Shown: positions 1 to 7,326 of the stretch, one piece after another | Position numbering within the stretch: the stretch's first letter is position 1 | Layout of the letters: each line of letters begins with the position of its first letter | Program-made: the position numbers and the translations under genes | DNA from: a virus | Length of the DNA stretch: 64,000 nt | Strand: one strand, 5' to 3' | Virus record (IMG/VR): IMGVR_UViG_3300007513_000007 | Span: 62,001-126,000 of that record | The notes under the pieces: generated by a model | Database searches by the model: none | Told to the model about the DNA's origin: nothing | What the model saw: only the letters and a program-made list of their open reading frames with translations

Positions 1-644
1 GCAGAAGCGGTTGCCCGCATCAGCAACCCTTCCAGTGCTTCAGCCCAAGGATAGCCTTGGACTACCATCTCATTCCCGATGTAGTAGGCCCAGTCGAATA
101 CCCGTGCCCAGTGATCTGGTATCCGGGGTGCCTCGAACACTGCGCCTTCCGTGGGGTACACCACTGTTCCCAACGACCAGATGTTCGAGGGTTGGAATAC
201 CGTTCGGCAATCAACGCTGGTGTACTGGCCCATTCCTCGAACATCCGGGACCTTGAATCTCCAGCCCTCGGGCAAAGGTTCGAGAGCAGCTTGTGGGGTT
301 GACGACGCCAGTGCAAAGCAGAGAGCTTCCACTCCTTCCAGGGAGGGTCCCCAGTAGTCTCGCTGCTGTCCCCAGTGGGAGAGGGCTTCTTTGACGGCCT
401 GTGATGTAGGTGTGGGGGGTTGGATGTCTTCGAGGATCTGGCGGCGAACATAGAAATCCTTCTTGGACCCCCGAAACGAACGCTCACCCAGTTCCACCTC
501 GTAGCCGACTACCACACCCAGCCGAATCACCACACCCTGAATGGTTCCGGTCTTGCCTCGCTCTGGCAGCAGGTCGCCCCCAGCCGCCTGGGATACTTCG
601 GCCCGCTTCCCCACAAGATGGTGCTTCCGCTGGATGTCTTCCAT
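1..644 (-). CDS. Unknown protein, cut by the left window edge
   Basis: The open frame runs without a stop to base 1, so the C-terminus lies outside the window. From the ATG at 644 it gives at least 214 residues. A GTG at 707, overlapping the stop of the upstream gene, is an alternative start with about 21 extra residues. The reading looks protein-like throughout: a basic N-terminal part with the patch RKHHLVGKRAEV, then an aromatic-rich half with several Trp (SHWGQQRDYWGPSLEG, DHWARVFDWAYYIG). I recognise no family. It is the last gene seen of a minus-strand run that includes the gene at 700-1032. Confidence 0.6.
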   Translation of the reverse strand, partial: MEDIQRKHHLVGKRAEVSQAAGGDLLPERGKTGTIQGVVIRLGVVVGYEVELGERSFRGSKKDFYVRRQILEDIQPPTPTSQAVKEALSHWGQQRDYWGPSLEGVEALCFALASSTPQAALEPLPEGWRFKVPDVRGMGQYTSVDCRTVFQPSNIWSLGTVVYPTEGAVFEAPRIPDHWARVFDWAYYIGNEMVVQGYPWAEALEGLLMRATAS

Positions 645-699
645 GCCTGCTTCGAGGGGCAAGTCTCGATCCCCAATCGGGGCGCTATGGGATGTTCGC

Positions 700-1032
700 T
701 CACGCACCCTTCACCCCAATCAGCTTGAGCTTCGTGTCTACCAGGGCATCTGAAAAGGCTGTCTCGAACACTTCGAGGACCTCGTCCGTCCCTGACCCCG
801 ATACCATCCGCACAGTGTTGAAGTCCTCAATCTCGAAGTCTCCGTCCTCGAAGACTTGGATGCGAGCCTTGAACTTGACGGGCTTCACCTTGCTTGTCGG
901 CTTTTGGCGCATGTCGATCTTCCCTTTGGCGAAGATCAATGGCTCGTCTTCGGCTTGGGATACCCGAGGGCGCACGTCCATCATGCGGATCACCGTTCGG
1001 ACAATCACGCTTTGCTGATAGATGGGGATCAT
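700..1032 (-). CDS. Unknown 110-residue protein
   Basis: Small soluble protein starting MIPIYQQSVIVRTVIRM, with alternating hydrophobic and charged residues that suggest beta strands. I recognise no domain. The stop overlaps the possible GTG start of the next minus gene. Upstream of the ATG, on the coding strand, lies an inverted repeat (GGAGGTAACCTCC) that may include the ribosome-binding site. The spacer to the preceding gene is about 65 bases and holds no copy of the phage promoter motif, so it is probably expressed with the gene at 1097-1609. Confidence 0.6.
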   Translation of the reverse strand: MIPIYQQSVIVRTVIRMMDVRPRVSQAEDEPLIFAKGKIDMRQKPTSKVKPVKFKARIQVFEDGDFEIEDFNTVRMVSGSGTDEVLEVFETAFSDALVDTKLKLIGVKGA

Positions 1033-1096
1033 GGCTCTGCTCGACTGTTCAAGGAGGTTACCTCCGTCGAGCGGTTGGGATAGCCTTGCTACCGCA

Positions 1097-1609
1097 TCAG
1101 GCGTTCAACCAAAACGGAGGGTCACACCGGGTCCAGGTAGGAACCTTGCCCCGCTTTCCCCAGTTGGCGTACTTCTCCTGAAGCACCTTACGGTACGCCT
1201 TGTGCGTGTCATCGCCCTCAAACCCCTTGGCTGCTTCGCAGCGAGGCCATTCGGAAGGGGTCTGGAGATCGGCTCGGGTCTGAATCACCATCAGGCGACC
1301 CATCTGGCCGCAAGCCAGGATTTCGGACGTGGCCTTGTGAACAGTGCCGAAGCGGAACTCATGCTCTTCTACCAAGGCCATCCCGTAGTAAACAAGCCAG
1401 AAGAAGTTGTCCCAGGACTCGCCCGCCCATTGGGCGAAACGGCCACCTGGGTTGTAGGGCTTTCCAAACAAAGGTCCTTCTGCCAACCCTTTGGTGTGCA
1501 GTGCAGTCGTGAGGATGCGGGCCGTCTCGCCCAGTTGAGAGCGGACGTGTTGGTCTGACAGGTGGGTAGCTGCCACCATCGGGTCAGTATCGGTCGCAAA
1601 GACGTTCAT
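1097..1609 (-). CDS. Conserved phage protein of the DTDPxxAAxxLxDxHV type
   Basis: The product begins MNVFATDTDPMVAATHLSDQHV and continues LGETARILTTALH. This resembles a phage family starting with a short strand, a DTDP or similar turn, an Asp-x-His-Val motif and an ETAQ/ETAR helix. Members are usually annotated as hypothetical, sometimes as a pyrimidine-dimer glycosylase; I do not regard that function as established. I chose the ATG at 1609 because GGAGG stands 6 bases upstream; an ATG at 1621 overlaps that ribosome-binding site. A phage-type promoter (1627-1659) lies directly upstream. Confidence 0.65.
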   Translation of the reverse strand: MNVFATDTDPMVAATHLSDQHVRSQLGETARILTTALHTKGLAEGPLFGKPYNPGGRFAQWAGESWDNFFWLVYYGMALVEEHEFRFGTVHKATSEILACGQMGRLMVIQTRADLQTPSEWPRCEAAKGFEGDDTHKAYRKVLQEKYANWGKRGKVPTWTRCDPPFWLNA

Positions 1610-1626
1610 CTGTGCCTCCATACGAG

Positions 1627-1659
1627 AAACTACGCATAAGCAAAGGATTCAAGACCCCC
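1627..1659 (-). promoter_or_regulatory. Phage-type promoter for the gene at 1097-1609
   Basis: On the minus strand: GGGGGTCTT, 18-nt spacer ending in CG, then TAGTTT. The -35-like element differs from the consensus GGGGGTTCC at three positions. The start codon is 24 nt from the first T of the -10 box, with GGAGG between them. Confidence 0.6.
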
Positions 1660-2626
1660 CATTATCCCCAGAGTTATCCACAGGGGGCTTGGTGCCAACC
1701 AAAACAGGCTCCCATGAGGGCTTGAGTGCCGTACCCCAACCTTCCCACAGTTGTGCTGCTTCGGATGCGGGTAGCGTCACGGGCATCTCGCTCGGCCCAT
1801 CACTGCTGAACGCCACACCGGGAACGACTTTCTTGAAACCGATGACCTCGCGCTCGGCTTCGGCAAAGAACCCGTCGAGTTCTGCCTCCCTGTCGGTGCC
1901 TTCAACCCCCAACACCTGCTTCATCACCTGCCACTTGGCCTGTGACGGAAGCACGTTGAACCACGGATCGGGCTGCTTTCCCGGCTCCGGGTACGACAGG
2001 TAGTTGCAGGCACGGAACCCACACTCCCCATCAATGGCCTTGCGGCTCTTGCCCGAAGCATCGAACAGGGCACGCAGTTCCTTCTTCAAGGTCACGATGG
2101 AGGTGTTTACTCGTCCAGCCTGCTTGTCCAAAGTCTTTCCGATGTTGAGGCTCTTCGGGAACCCGCTTCCATACACCCAGGCTTCGAGTTTGATGTCCGT
2201 GAATCCGACTTTCTCCAGTGCTGCGGCCAGCCTGTGGAAAGTCCGCGTCCCACTGAACGCTTTGATGACCCCACCTGATTCAAGTACCCGGTAGGCTTCC
2301 TGCAACCATTGGAGGTGCCATGCTTCCATAGCTTCCAGGTGGTTCCCCATACCTCCCCCGGTCTGGTCATCTGGAAGACCCTCGTTCTCCGCGTTTCGGC
2401 GCTTACCCATTGGTTTCCAATGGTCGTGGGGTTGGGGGCAGTGGCATTTCTTTGCACCGCGCAACCGGCCCCCGCACTCCGCACAAGTCGGATTGGTGGT
2501 TCCGTGCTTGGAGGTGCTGGAGAAGCTGGGCCACTTGATATGCCGTTCACCGATTCCAGGACTGGTGAAGGTGCCGCCATGCTCGTAGGACTTACCGCTC
2601 CCGATCTTGTCCCATTCTTTTCCCAT
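1649..2626 (-). CDS. DNA methyltransferase, N-terminal part lacking its start (frameshifted)
   Basis: This 325-residue frame matches the region that follows the DPPY motif in phage-type N4/N6 DNA methyltransferases: MGKEWDKIG, an insert with paired cysteines (CAECGGRL and CHCPQP), then LQEAYRVLESGGVIKAFSGTRTFHRL, AWVYGSGFPKSL and WGTALKPSWEPVLVGTKPP. The family normally continues with KPL..TVA..NxLxHGxGxLNID, but this frame stops there, and that block is encoded separately at 3568-5007 and 40281-40943. The missing start, including DPPYG, lies in a different frame at 2641-2742. Translation could restart at this ATG, 12 nt past the upstream stop. Alternatively, an uncorrected single-base deletion separates the two. 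Confidence 0.7.
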   Translation of the reverse strand: MGKEWDKIGSGKSYEHGGTFTSPGIGERHIKWPSFSSTSKHGTTNPTCAECGGRLRGAKKCHCPQPHDHWKPMGKRRNAENEGLPDDQTGGGMGNHLEAMEAWHLQWLQEAYRVLESGGVIKAFSGTRTFHRLAAALEKVGFTDIKLEAWVYGSGFPKSLNIGKTLDKQAGRVNTSIVTLKKELRALFDASGKSRKAIDGECGFRACNYLSYPEPGKQPDPWFNVLPSQAKWQVMKQVLGVEGTDREAELDGFFAEAEREVIGFKKVVPGVAFSSDGPSEMPVTLPASEAAQLWEGWGTALKPSWEPVLVGTKPPVDNSGDNGGS

Positions 2627-2640
2627 GAACTCAAGGCCAT

Positions 2641-2742
2641 TCAGCCGTAGGGAGGGTCACAAATGACGCTCCCTACGCTGCCCTCCTGGAGTTCGGCCAT
2701 GCGGTTTACGCACTCGCCATGTTTCAGGACAATCTCACTCAT
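2641..2742 (-). CDS. DNA methyltransferase N-terminal fragment with the DPPY motif
   Basis: A 33-residue product ending in CDPPYG. It matches the beginning of N4/N6 DNA methyltransferases, where a GDC-like turn (here HGEC) is followed by SVxxxxxDPPYG, the catalytic motif IV. The stop follows immediately. Moving back one base after the last Gly codon restores the expected continuation (LNGLEFMGKEWD) into the frame at 1649-2626, so a one-base frameshift separates the halves. I see no canonical slippery heptamer. Its ATG overlaps the stop of the SET-domain gene by 8 bases. Confidence 0.65.
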   Translation of the reverse strand: MSEIVLKHGECVNRMAELQEGSVGSVICDPPYG

Positions 2743-3568
2743 CCTCTTCCTCCCTTTGCTGCATCTCCTCTTGGAGTTGCATCCACTTCTGTGCAGACAG
2801 AAGCAGTTCCTCGTCCGGTAGCGTGGACGGGTTCGCTGGGGCCTCCCCCATCGCCACGCATCCTGCCTCATGTTCGTCCATGATGGTTACCAGCTTGGCT
2901 ATGGAGGAGGCATCTCGGAGAGGTCTCTCCAGCGGCTCTTCTTTCCGAGGCTCGAACCAAAGCTGGTCGCCATAGTTCATGAGAAACTCGTCACCTTTGT
3001 GGATGTCCCTCCAAGCAGTGAAATCCAGGAACCTGCGCTGTGTTTTGGGGCAAACGTAGGCGAGCGCAATCGTGTTCCAGTTCTCCTCGGAATGGTTGTA
3101 GAGCATCCCGTACCCCAGTGCGAGGCACTTTACCGGGTCCCTTCTCCAAGGAATGACCATATGCGCCATCAAGGTGAGCTTCGCCATAGACTGGGGGGAG
3201 TCCCTTTGATCTAATGGGCCGGGTGCATACGGTTCCGTGACCACCGACAGGATGGCCTTGTCGGACGTGTAGTTGGTCATGTCTACCGTGTTGTGGGCGA
3301 GTCCGTGCCGCACACTCCCCGCGTTAGTGCAGATGACAAAAACGGGACACCTCTCCACCAATGTCCCTGCCGGTATGTCTTCTCGGGCGTAGATCCCTAT
3401 CCCGGCAGTGCCCTGCCTCATCTCAATCAGGGGGCCGGGTGCTGGCGCTATGTCCGTATGCCCCCACAACGTGCCGCACTGCTTACACTTCCGATAGTTC
3501 TTCGAGCGCCATTGAAAACCGCATGATTGACAAGTAAAGGTGAGGTGTCGAAGGGTTTTCTCGCCCAT
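2735..3568 (-). CDS. SET-domain protein with N-terminal zinc ribbon
   Basis: Residues 13-31 hold two CxxC pairs (CQSC and CKQC), a zinc ribbon. From about residue 50 the sequence reads as a SET domain: GIGIYAREDIPAGTLVE, then LGYGMLYNHS (residues 151-160, the NHS signature) and RDIHKGDEFLMNYGDQLWF near residues 187-204. SET domains transfer methyl groups from SAM to protein lysines; the target here is unknown. The Gln/Glu-rich C-terminal tail is probably coiled. I chose the ATG at 3568, which overlaps the upstream stop as TGATG, over an upstream GTG. The gene lies between two halves of a DNA methyltransferase in one operon. Confidence 0.8.
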   Translation of the reverse strand: MGEKTLRHLTFTCQSCGFQWRSKNYRKCKQCGTLWGHTDIAPAPGPLIEMRQGTAGIGIYAREDIPAGTLVERCPVFVICTNAGSVRHGLAHNTVDMTNYTSDKAILSVVTEPYAPGPLDQRDSPQSMAKLTLMAHMVIPWRRDPVKCLALGYGMLYNHSEENWNTIALAYVCPKTQRRFLDFTAWRDIHKGDEFLMNYGDQLWFEPRKEEPLERPLRDASSIAKLVTIMDEHEAGCVAMGEAPANPSTLPDEELLLSAQKWMQLQEEMQQREEEDE

Positions 3569-5007
3569 CACTCCCCCCACCCGAAGAAATCATCAAGGCT
3601 CTGTTCTTCCTGCTCTACCTTGGGGGCTTCCGACTCGATTGACGCACGATTCCAGCCCTGGTTCTCTGCGTTCCAGTGCCTTACACGGGCATCCGCAATC
3701 TGGATGTACTCTTCTTCCCGCTCAATGCCGATCCCAGAGTGTCCGGTTTTTGTACAGGCGATCATGGTCGTGCCGGAACCAAGAAAAGGGTCCACCACAA
3801 GCCCCTCTTTAGGCACTGTCTCAAGGAGTCTTCGCATCACCTCTACGGGCTTCACCGTCGGATGGGAGTTGTGCCGCTTCTGAACCCCTCGGTTTCGAGG
3901 ATTGTCACCACCCGGATTGCCTTCCTTTCGTCCGTCGTCCCTTTGTGCTGCCTCGATAGAAGCGCACCCTGCTTCTCGTTCGGCTCTCGAAGGCTTGGCG
4001 ACGTAGTGTAGGCGGTCTTCTGGGCTGTCTGCGACAAGGATGCAGTCCCGTACTTCAAAGCCTGCATCCTCCCCGGCACAAGCACCCTTGAACCCCGTAT
4101 CTTCGGATGCCAGAAGCAAGTGCCCTCCTGGCTTCATGACCCGGAGGGCCTCCCCGATCCAATCCCCAACAGCATTGTCTGATTCAGTGAGGATGGCATG
4201 TACCGTGCCGTCTTCGTGCTTGGCCCAGTCGAAATCCGAGGGGTTGGCAATAACAAGGGTGTTGCAGTCATCCAGGTGGTCAGGGGAGACCATCGTCTGA
4301 AGGTATTCTCGGAGTTCTTTGGGGAGCATGAAGTTCTTTACCCGTCCTGAAGGTTGTTTGACCCTCTCCTGGGGGAACTGGTGAAAGAATCGGGCAGCAC
4401 CCCCGGCATCTGCAAACCCCCGTTCAGTTGTGTCCGTGACGGAGTTGGGGTTCCACACCATCGATCCACCCCCTGTCGGATAGATGGGGTTGCCGGTGGG
4501 CTTGCGTACCACCCCTTTAGTGACTCCGCTCTGTTCATCGAGGTCGGCCACAAGGCACCCATCGACACACTCCCAAGCGGGGATCGTTTCGTTTCCGTCC
4601 GGGTCTGTTGCAGGGGACTCCCACGCATCTGGTCGGACATCTTTGCTGCGGCGTGCGCCCCAACCGTGGCGGGGATCTGGCTTTCCCTTTGGGCCGTTGG
4701 GATACCCTTGATGACCCTTCACCTTACGCACGCCGAGGTGCTCGCATCCAGGTTGGTGCTGAAGCACCAAGTTCCCCGGCCAACGGCCAAGAACCTGTCC
4801 GTCCTTCTGGTGGGTGGCGGTTGACCCATAAGCCCCGAAGATACCGTTCCCTTTGGCTGCTTCAGCAGGCTTCGAGTGGGTACTGACCACTTCGCCGTGG
4901 GCTGCTACACGGCATCGGTCGATATTGAGGCCGCCTGTTCCATGATTCAGGGCACATGCAGCAACCGTAGACCCCAGAGGTTTACGGAGAAGGTGGACGG
5001 TTTTCAT
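3568..5007 (-). CDS. DNA methyltransferase: recognition block plus C-terminal catalytic part, rearranged order
   Basis: This 479-residue protein starts with the block that normally sits mid-protein in phage DNA methyltransferases: LLRKPLGSTVAACALNHG, GGLNIDRCRV, GRWPGNLVLQHQPGC and GGAARFF (residues 1-208). Next comes a second Rossmann-like stretch with a degenerate motif IV (NPSDF, residues 255-259, in place of DPPY) and RVMKPGGHLLLASE. Then come KPSRAEREAG, HPTVKP (382-387) and DPFLGSGTT (406-414, the SAM-binding FxGxG motif). The order is therefore unlike a standard beta-class enzyme. An intact DPPY motif lies only in the fragment at 2641-2742, so the two may act together. The ATG overlaps the end of the thymidine kinase gene by 26 bases. 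Confidence 0.75.
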   Translation of the reverse strand: MKTVHLLRKPLGSTVAACALNHGTGGLNIDRCRVAAHGEVVSTHSKPAEAAKGNGIFGAYGSTATHQKDGQVLGRWPGNLVLQHQPGCEHLGVRKVKGHQGYPNGPKGKPDPRHGWGARRSKDVRPDAWESPATDPDGNETIPAWECVDGCLVADLDEQSGVTKGVVRKPTGNPIYPTGGGSMVWNPNSVTDTTERGFADAGGAARFFHQFPQERVKQPSGRVKNFMLPKELREYLQTMVSPDHLDDCNTLVIANPSDFDWAKHEDGTVHAILTESDNAVGDWIGEALRVMKPGGHLLLASEDTGFKGACAGEDAGFEVRDCILVADSPEDRLHYVAKPSRAEREAGCASIEAAQRDDGRKEGNPGGDNPRNRGVQKRHNSHPTVKPVEVMRRLLETVPKEGLVVDPFLGSGTTMIACTKTGHSGIGIEREEEYIQIADARVRHWNAENQGWNRASIESEAPKVEQEEQSLDDFFGWGE

Positions 5008-5581
5008 TCACCCTCTCCGGGGAAAACCCAGGCGTTGCCGACCAGTGTTCTCGACACCGGGCTGCGTACATCCCCTTGGAACCAACCAGGACGCGCTCCG
5101 CTGATTCCACAAGGCGTTGTGTTCGAGTCGCATGGCTTCCGCACACACAACACACGGCTGTCACCTTGGTTGCTGAATCAGCCAGGGCCAGGATGGGCGA
5201 AACCGTCGCGAAAGGTTTGCCTTCGTAGTCTAAATCAAGCCCTGCGGCGATGACCCGGTGGCCCTCGCTCGCCAGTTGGTCGAGCGCGTACCCGATGTCA
5301 GGGGAGCGAGGAGTCTTTTCTATGAACTGGACCTCGTCAATCCCAATGACATCGAAGCAGTGCGCCGCCTCCACGATTTCTTCAACGGTGGTGACCGAGG
5401 TGGCAGGGAAGGTAGCGCCGAGATGCGTGGACAGGTTGCTCTCTGAATAACGGTTATCGAGCTTCGGCTTGAAGGCTCCTACGCGCAAGCCTGCGATCTG
5501 CGCCCGTGTCAATCGTCGGACCAACTCCTCCGTCTTTCCAGAGTACATGCACCCAACCACCACCTCCAAACTTCCAGCCAT
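4982..5581 (-). CDS. tdk: Thymidine kinase
   Basis: Type II thymidine kinase, which phosphorylates thymidine with ATP in the dTMP salvage route. The P-loop GCMYSGKT is at residues 10-17. DVIGIDEVQFI (Walker B region) is near 76-86, and AGLDLDYEGKPF, the usual lasso or substrate-binding segment, follows near 113-124. Zinc-binding cysteines are visible as CCVCG and a later single Cys in ARCREHW. The length of 199 residues is normal. The ATG has a purine-rich site (GGGGACGAG) upstream. It heads the methyltransferase operon. Confidence 0.95.
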   Translation of the reverse strand: MAGSLEVVVGCMYSGKTEELVRRLTRAQIAGLRVGAFKPKLDNRYSESNLSTHLGATFPATSVTTVEEIVEAAHCFDVIGIDEVQFIEKTPRSPDIGYALDQLASEGHRVIAAGLDLDYEGKPFATVSPILALADSATKVTAVCCVCGSHATRTQRLVESAERVLVGSKGMYAARCREHWSATPGFSPERVNENRPPSP

Positions 5582-5589
5582 CTCGTCCC

Positions 5590-6030
5590 CTACGTCAAAG
5601 CAAACTCATTTCCGGTGACCACAACAACATGTCGCCGCTCCCTCCAAGCCATAGCGACACGCTGAAAAACCGCCCCGTCCAGAGGTGGCTCGTAACATTC
5701 CGGCGTCTTGCCACAAGGACGACACCTTACCGAGTCCCAGCCAATACAGGACTCACGAATCGCACAAGCACCATCGTCGGAGGTCACCCGCTGTGCTGAT
5801 TTGAGGGGAGGTCGTCCCAACTCCCTTGCCAGGGGCGTGGCGTACCCGTGCAGAGCGTGGGACAAGGATTCTCCCGTCACCGTCGTCACCCCTTGCGCCC
5901 AAGAGGTTCCCTGAAGGGGTTGGAGGTCTCCCCAAGGAGCGGCATCCGTAGGGAAAGCCACCAACAGCAGGATGCTTCCCTGTTCCTGGTCGGTCAGGTC
6001 GATTTCCCGCAGACGAAGCCTACTCGTCAT
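5590..6030 (-). CDS. Unknown 146-residue protein
   Basis: I recognise no family. The first part is hydrophobic and acidic (REIDLTDQEQGSILLLVAFP). Later there is a short cysteine group (CIGWDSVRCRPCGKTPECYEPP) that could bind a metal, and it ends RRHVVVVTGNEF. The ATG at 6030 overlaps the stop of the upstream gene by 11 bases, so it is translationally coupled. It ends 9 bases before thymidine kinase and is probably in the same transcript. Confidence 0.6.
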   Translation of the reverse strand: MTSRLRLREIDLTDQEQGSILLLVAFPTDAAPWGDLQPLQGTSWAQGVTTVTGESLSHALHGYATPLARELGRPPLKSAQRVTSDDGACAIRESCIGWDSVRCRPCGKTPECYEPPLDGAVFQRVAMAWRERRHVVVVTGNEFALT

Positions 6031-6349
6031 CAAAGACTACACTGAACGTCTGGGCAAACGTGGAAGTCGCACTCCAAGCCGATTCTTCAGATTCGGTAGC
6101 CGTAAGACTGTAGGTGTATTCCCCGCCCAACGTGTGAGGCACGAATGCTTCACCGCCCAGCCAGATGTTCGGGTCATCGCCCTCTGGTTCGGAAACGTCC
6201 TCGGGGTCTGGCATCTCGAACTCTTGAGGAGGCATTTCGATGGCCACCTTGGTTTCAGTCCCGGTGACGTAGACGACGGGCTTACCCGTTTCGGTTTCGA
6301 GGGTGATGACAGTCCCTTTTGGGAGGGTAAAGGCGGTGGGGATGTCCAT
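6020..6349 (-). CDS. Unknown acidic 109-residue protein
   Basis: Beta-rich, acidic protein with alternating Thr/Val strands (PKGTVITLETETGKPVVYV) and a central Pro/Glu/Asp linker. I see no recognisable domain. Its length and composition resemble small virion decoration or fibre-like proteins, but nothing in the neighbourhood supports that. The ribosome-binding site is weak (AAGGA about 9 bases before the ATG). It sits between two unknown genes in one minus-strand run. Confidence 0.6.
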   Translation of the reverse strand: MDIPTAFTLPKGTVITLETETGKPVVYVTGTETKVAIEMPPQEFEMPDPEDVSEPEGDDPNIWLGGEAFVPHTLGGEYTYSLTATESEESAWSATSTFAQTFSVVFDDE

Positions 6350-6382
6350 GCGGCGAAGTCCTTCCGTGATGTCTACTTCACC

Positions 6383-7150
6383 CTACCCGCCCTCTTTGGT
6401 TTCCTTCCCCCCATGCACCACGCAACGAACTTTTCCTTTGAGGCGGCGACAATCATTCCCAATACCTCCGATATACAGGCCGGAATCTGGGTGGGCGCAC
6501 AGACCGGGCCATCCCATCCCGGATTCCTTTTCCCGAGTGCGCCGATGAGCCAAGGGGATGGGATGGGTAAGACCTCGAACATGCCACGCATACGTCCCAC
6601 TGTTAGCACAGCACTTTCCGTCGGCTTGCGCTGCGGCGTTGGCCTCCTCGGACTTCCAGTTCAGGTGGCCACAAGGAAGGTGGTGGGGAGGCTTCCAGTC
6701 CGCAGGTGGCTCGCTGGGAGGGGGAACGTCATCGTCCTCAACTACCCGTTGGAAGGGTCCCCTGGGTTCCTCGATGGCCTCGTCATCGAACTCCGGTTCG
6801 GGTTCCGGGTCAAGAGCCACCAGGACCGGGTAGGAGAGTGATTCGGAATCCACCTCCAACACCTTGTTGGTTACCCCAGCCTCCAACACCTCGGCCCACC
6901 GTTTCGCAGAGAGCCTCTTGAATCCGTGAGCCTTTGCGGCCACAGGTTTCCAGGCGTCAACGCTCTTGCGTCGGCCCGTGTGGGCACGGAGAGCGTCGGC
7001 TATTGCTTGGGCGGCGTCCAGAGGCGTGGCCTTGGCCTTCTCCTCAAAGATGCTGCCGAAAGCATCCATCCCGCTGTTGTCAGCACTTTCGCGCACTGCT
7101 CCAGCCAGACCGCCTACCCAGTCCTCGATTATGTCCTTGGCTTTGGGCAT
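6383..7150 (-). CDS. Unknown 255-residue protein with acidic linker and Cys/His-rich C-terminus
   Basis: The ATG at 7150 forms a TGATG overlap with the gene upstream, so I chose it over a longer frame starting further upstream. The N-terminal half is helical (PKAKDIIEDWVGGLAGAVR and RLSAKRWAEVLEAG). It is followed by an acidic Pro-rich linker and a C-terminal region with spaced Cys and His (CGHLNW, CCANSG, LCAHPD, DCRRLKG, RCVVHGG) that could form a zinc site. I do not recognise the family. Confidence 0.6.
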   Translation of the reverse strand: MPKAKDIIEDWVGGLAGAVRESADNSGMDAFGSIFEEKAKATPLDAAQAIADALRAHTGRRKSVDAWKPVAAKAHGFKRLSAKRWAEVLEAGVTNKVLEVDSESLSYPVLVALDPEPEPEFDDEAIEEPRGPFQRVVEDDDVPPPSEPPADWKPPHHLPCGHLNWKSEEANAAAQADGKCCANSGTYAWHVRGLTHPIPLAHRRTREKESGMGWPGLCAHPDSGLYIGGIGNDCRRLKGKVRCVVHGGKETKEGG

Positions 7151-7326
7151 CAGAACTTTCCAATGGCGGCACGCTTGCCGTCGCGAAGGGCGTCTTCCTT
7201 TACGTTCTGGAGCAGTCGCCAAAGGGCTTCTTGCTCGCGTTCGGTCAGCTTGTCCAGCATCGGAAGCAGGACGTGACGTTCACACCGGGTGCGGTGGAAC
7301 AGGGCTGTGAGGTGGCGCTTGATCAT
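7150..7326 (-). CDS. Small helical protein, 58 residues
   Basis: A short gene wedged between its neighbours: its ATG overlaps the upstream stop as ATGA and its stop overlaps the next ATG as TGATG, both typical of coupled phage genes. The product is charged and helical (LPMLDKLTEREQEALWRLLQ), with a basic N-terminus. Function unknown. Confidence 0.55.
   Translation of the reverse strand: MIKRHLTALFHRTRCERHVLLPMLDKLTEREQEALWRLLQNVKEDALRDGKRAAIGKF

Noticed and set aside
4447-4480. TGGGGTTCC on the plus strand
   Set aside because: Lies inside a gene on the other strand and has no TA-rich box at 18 nt.
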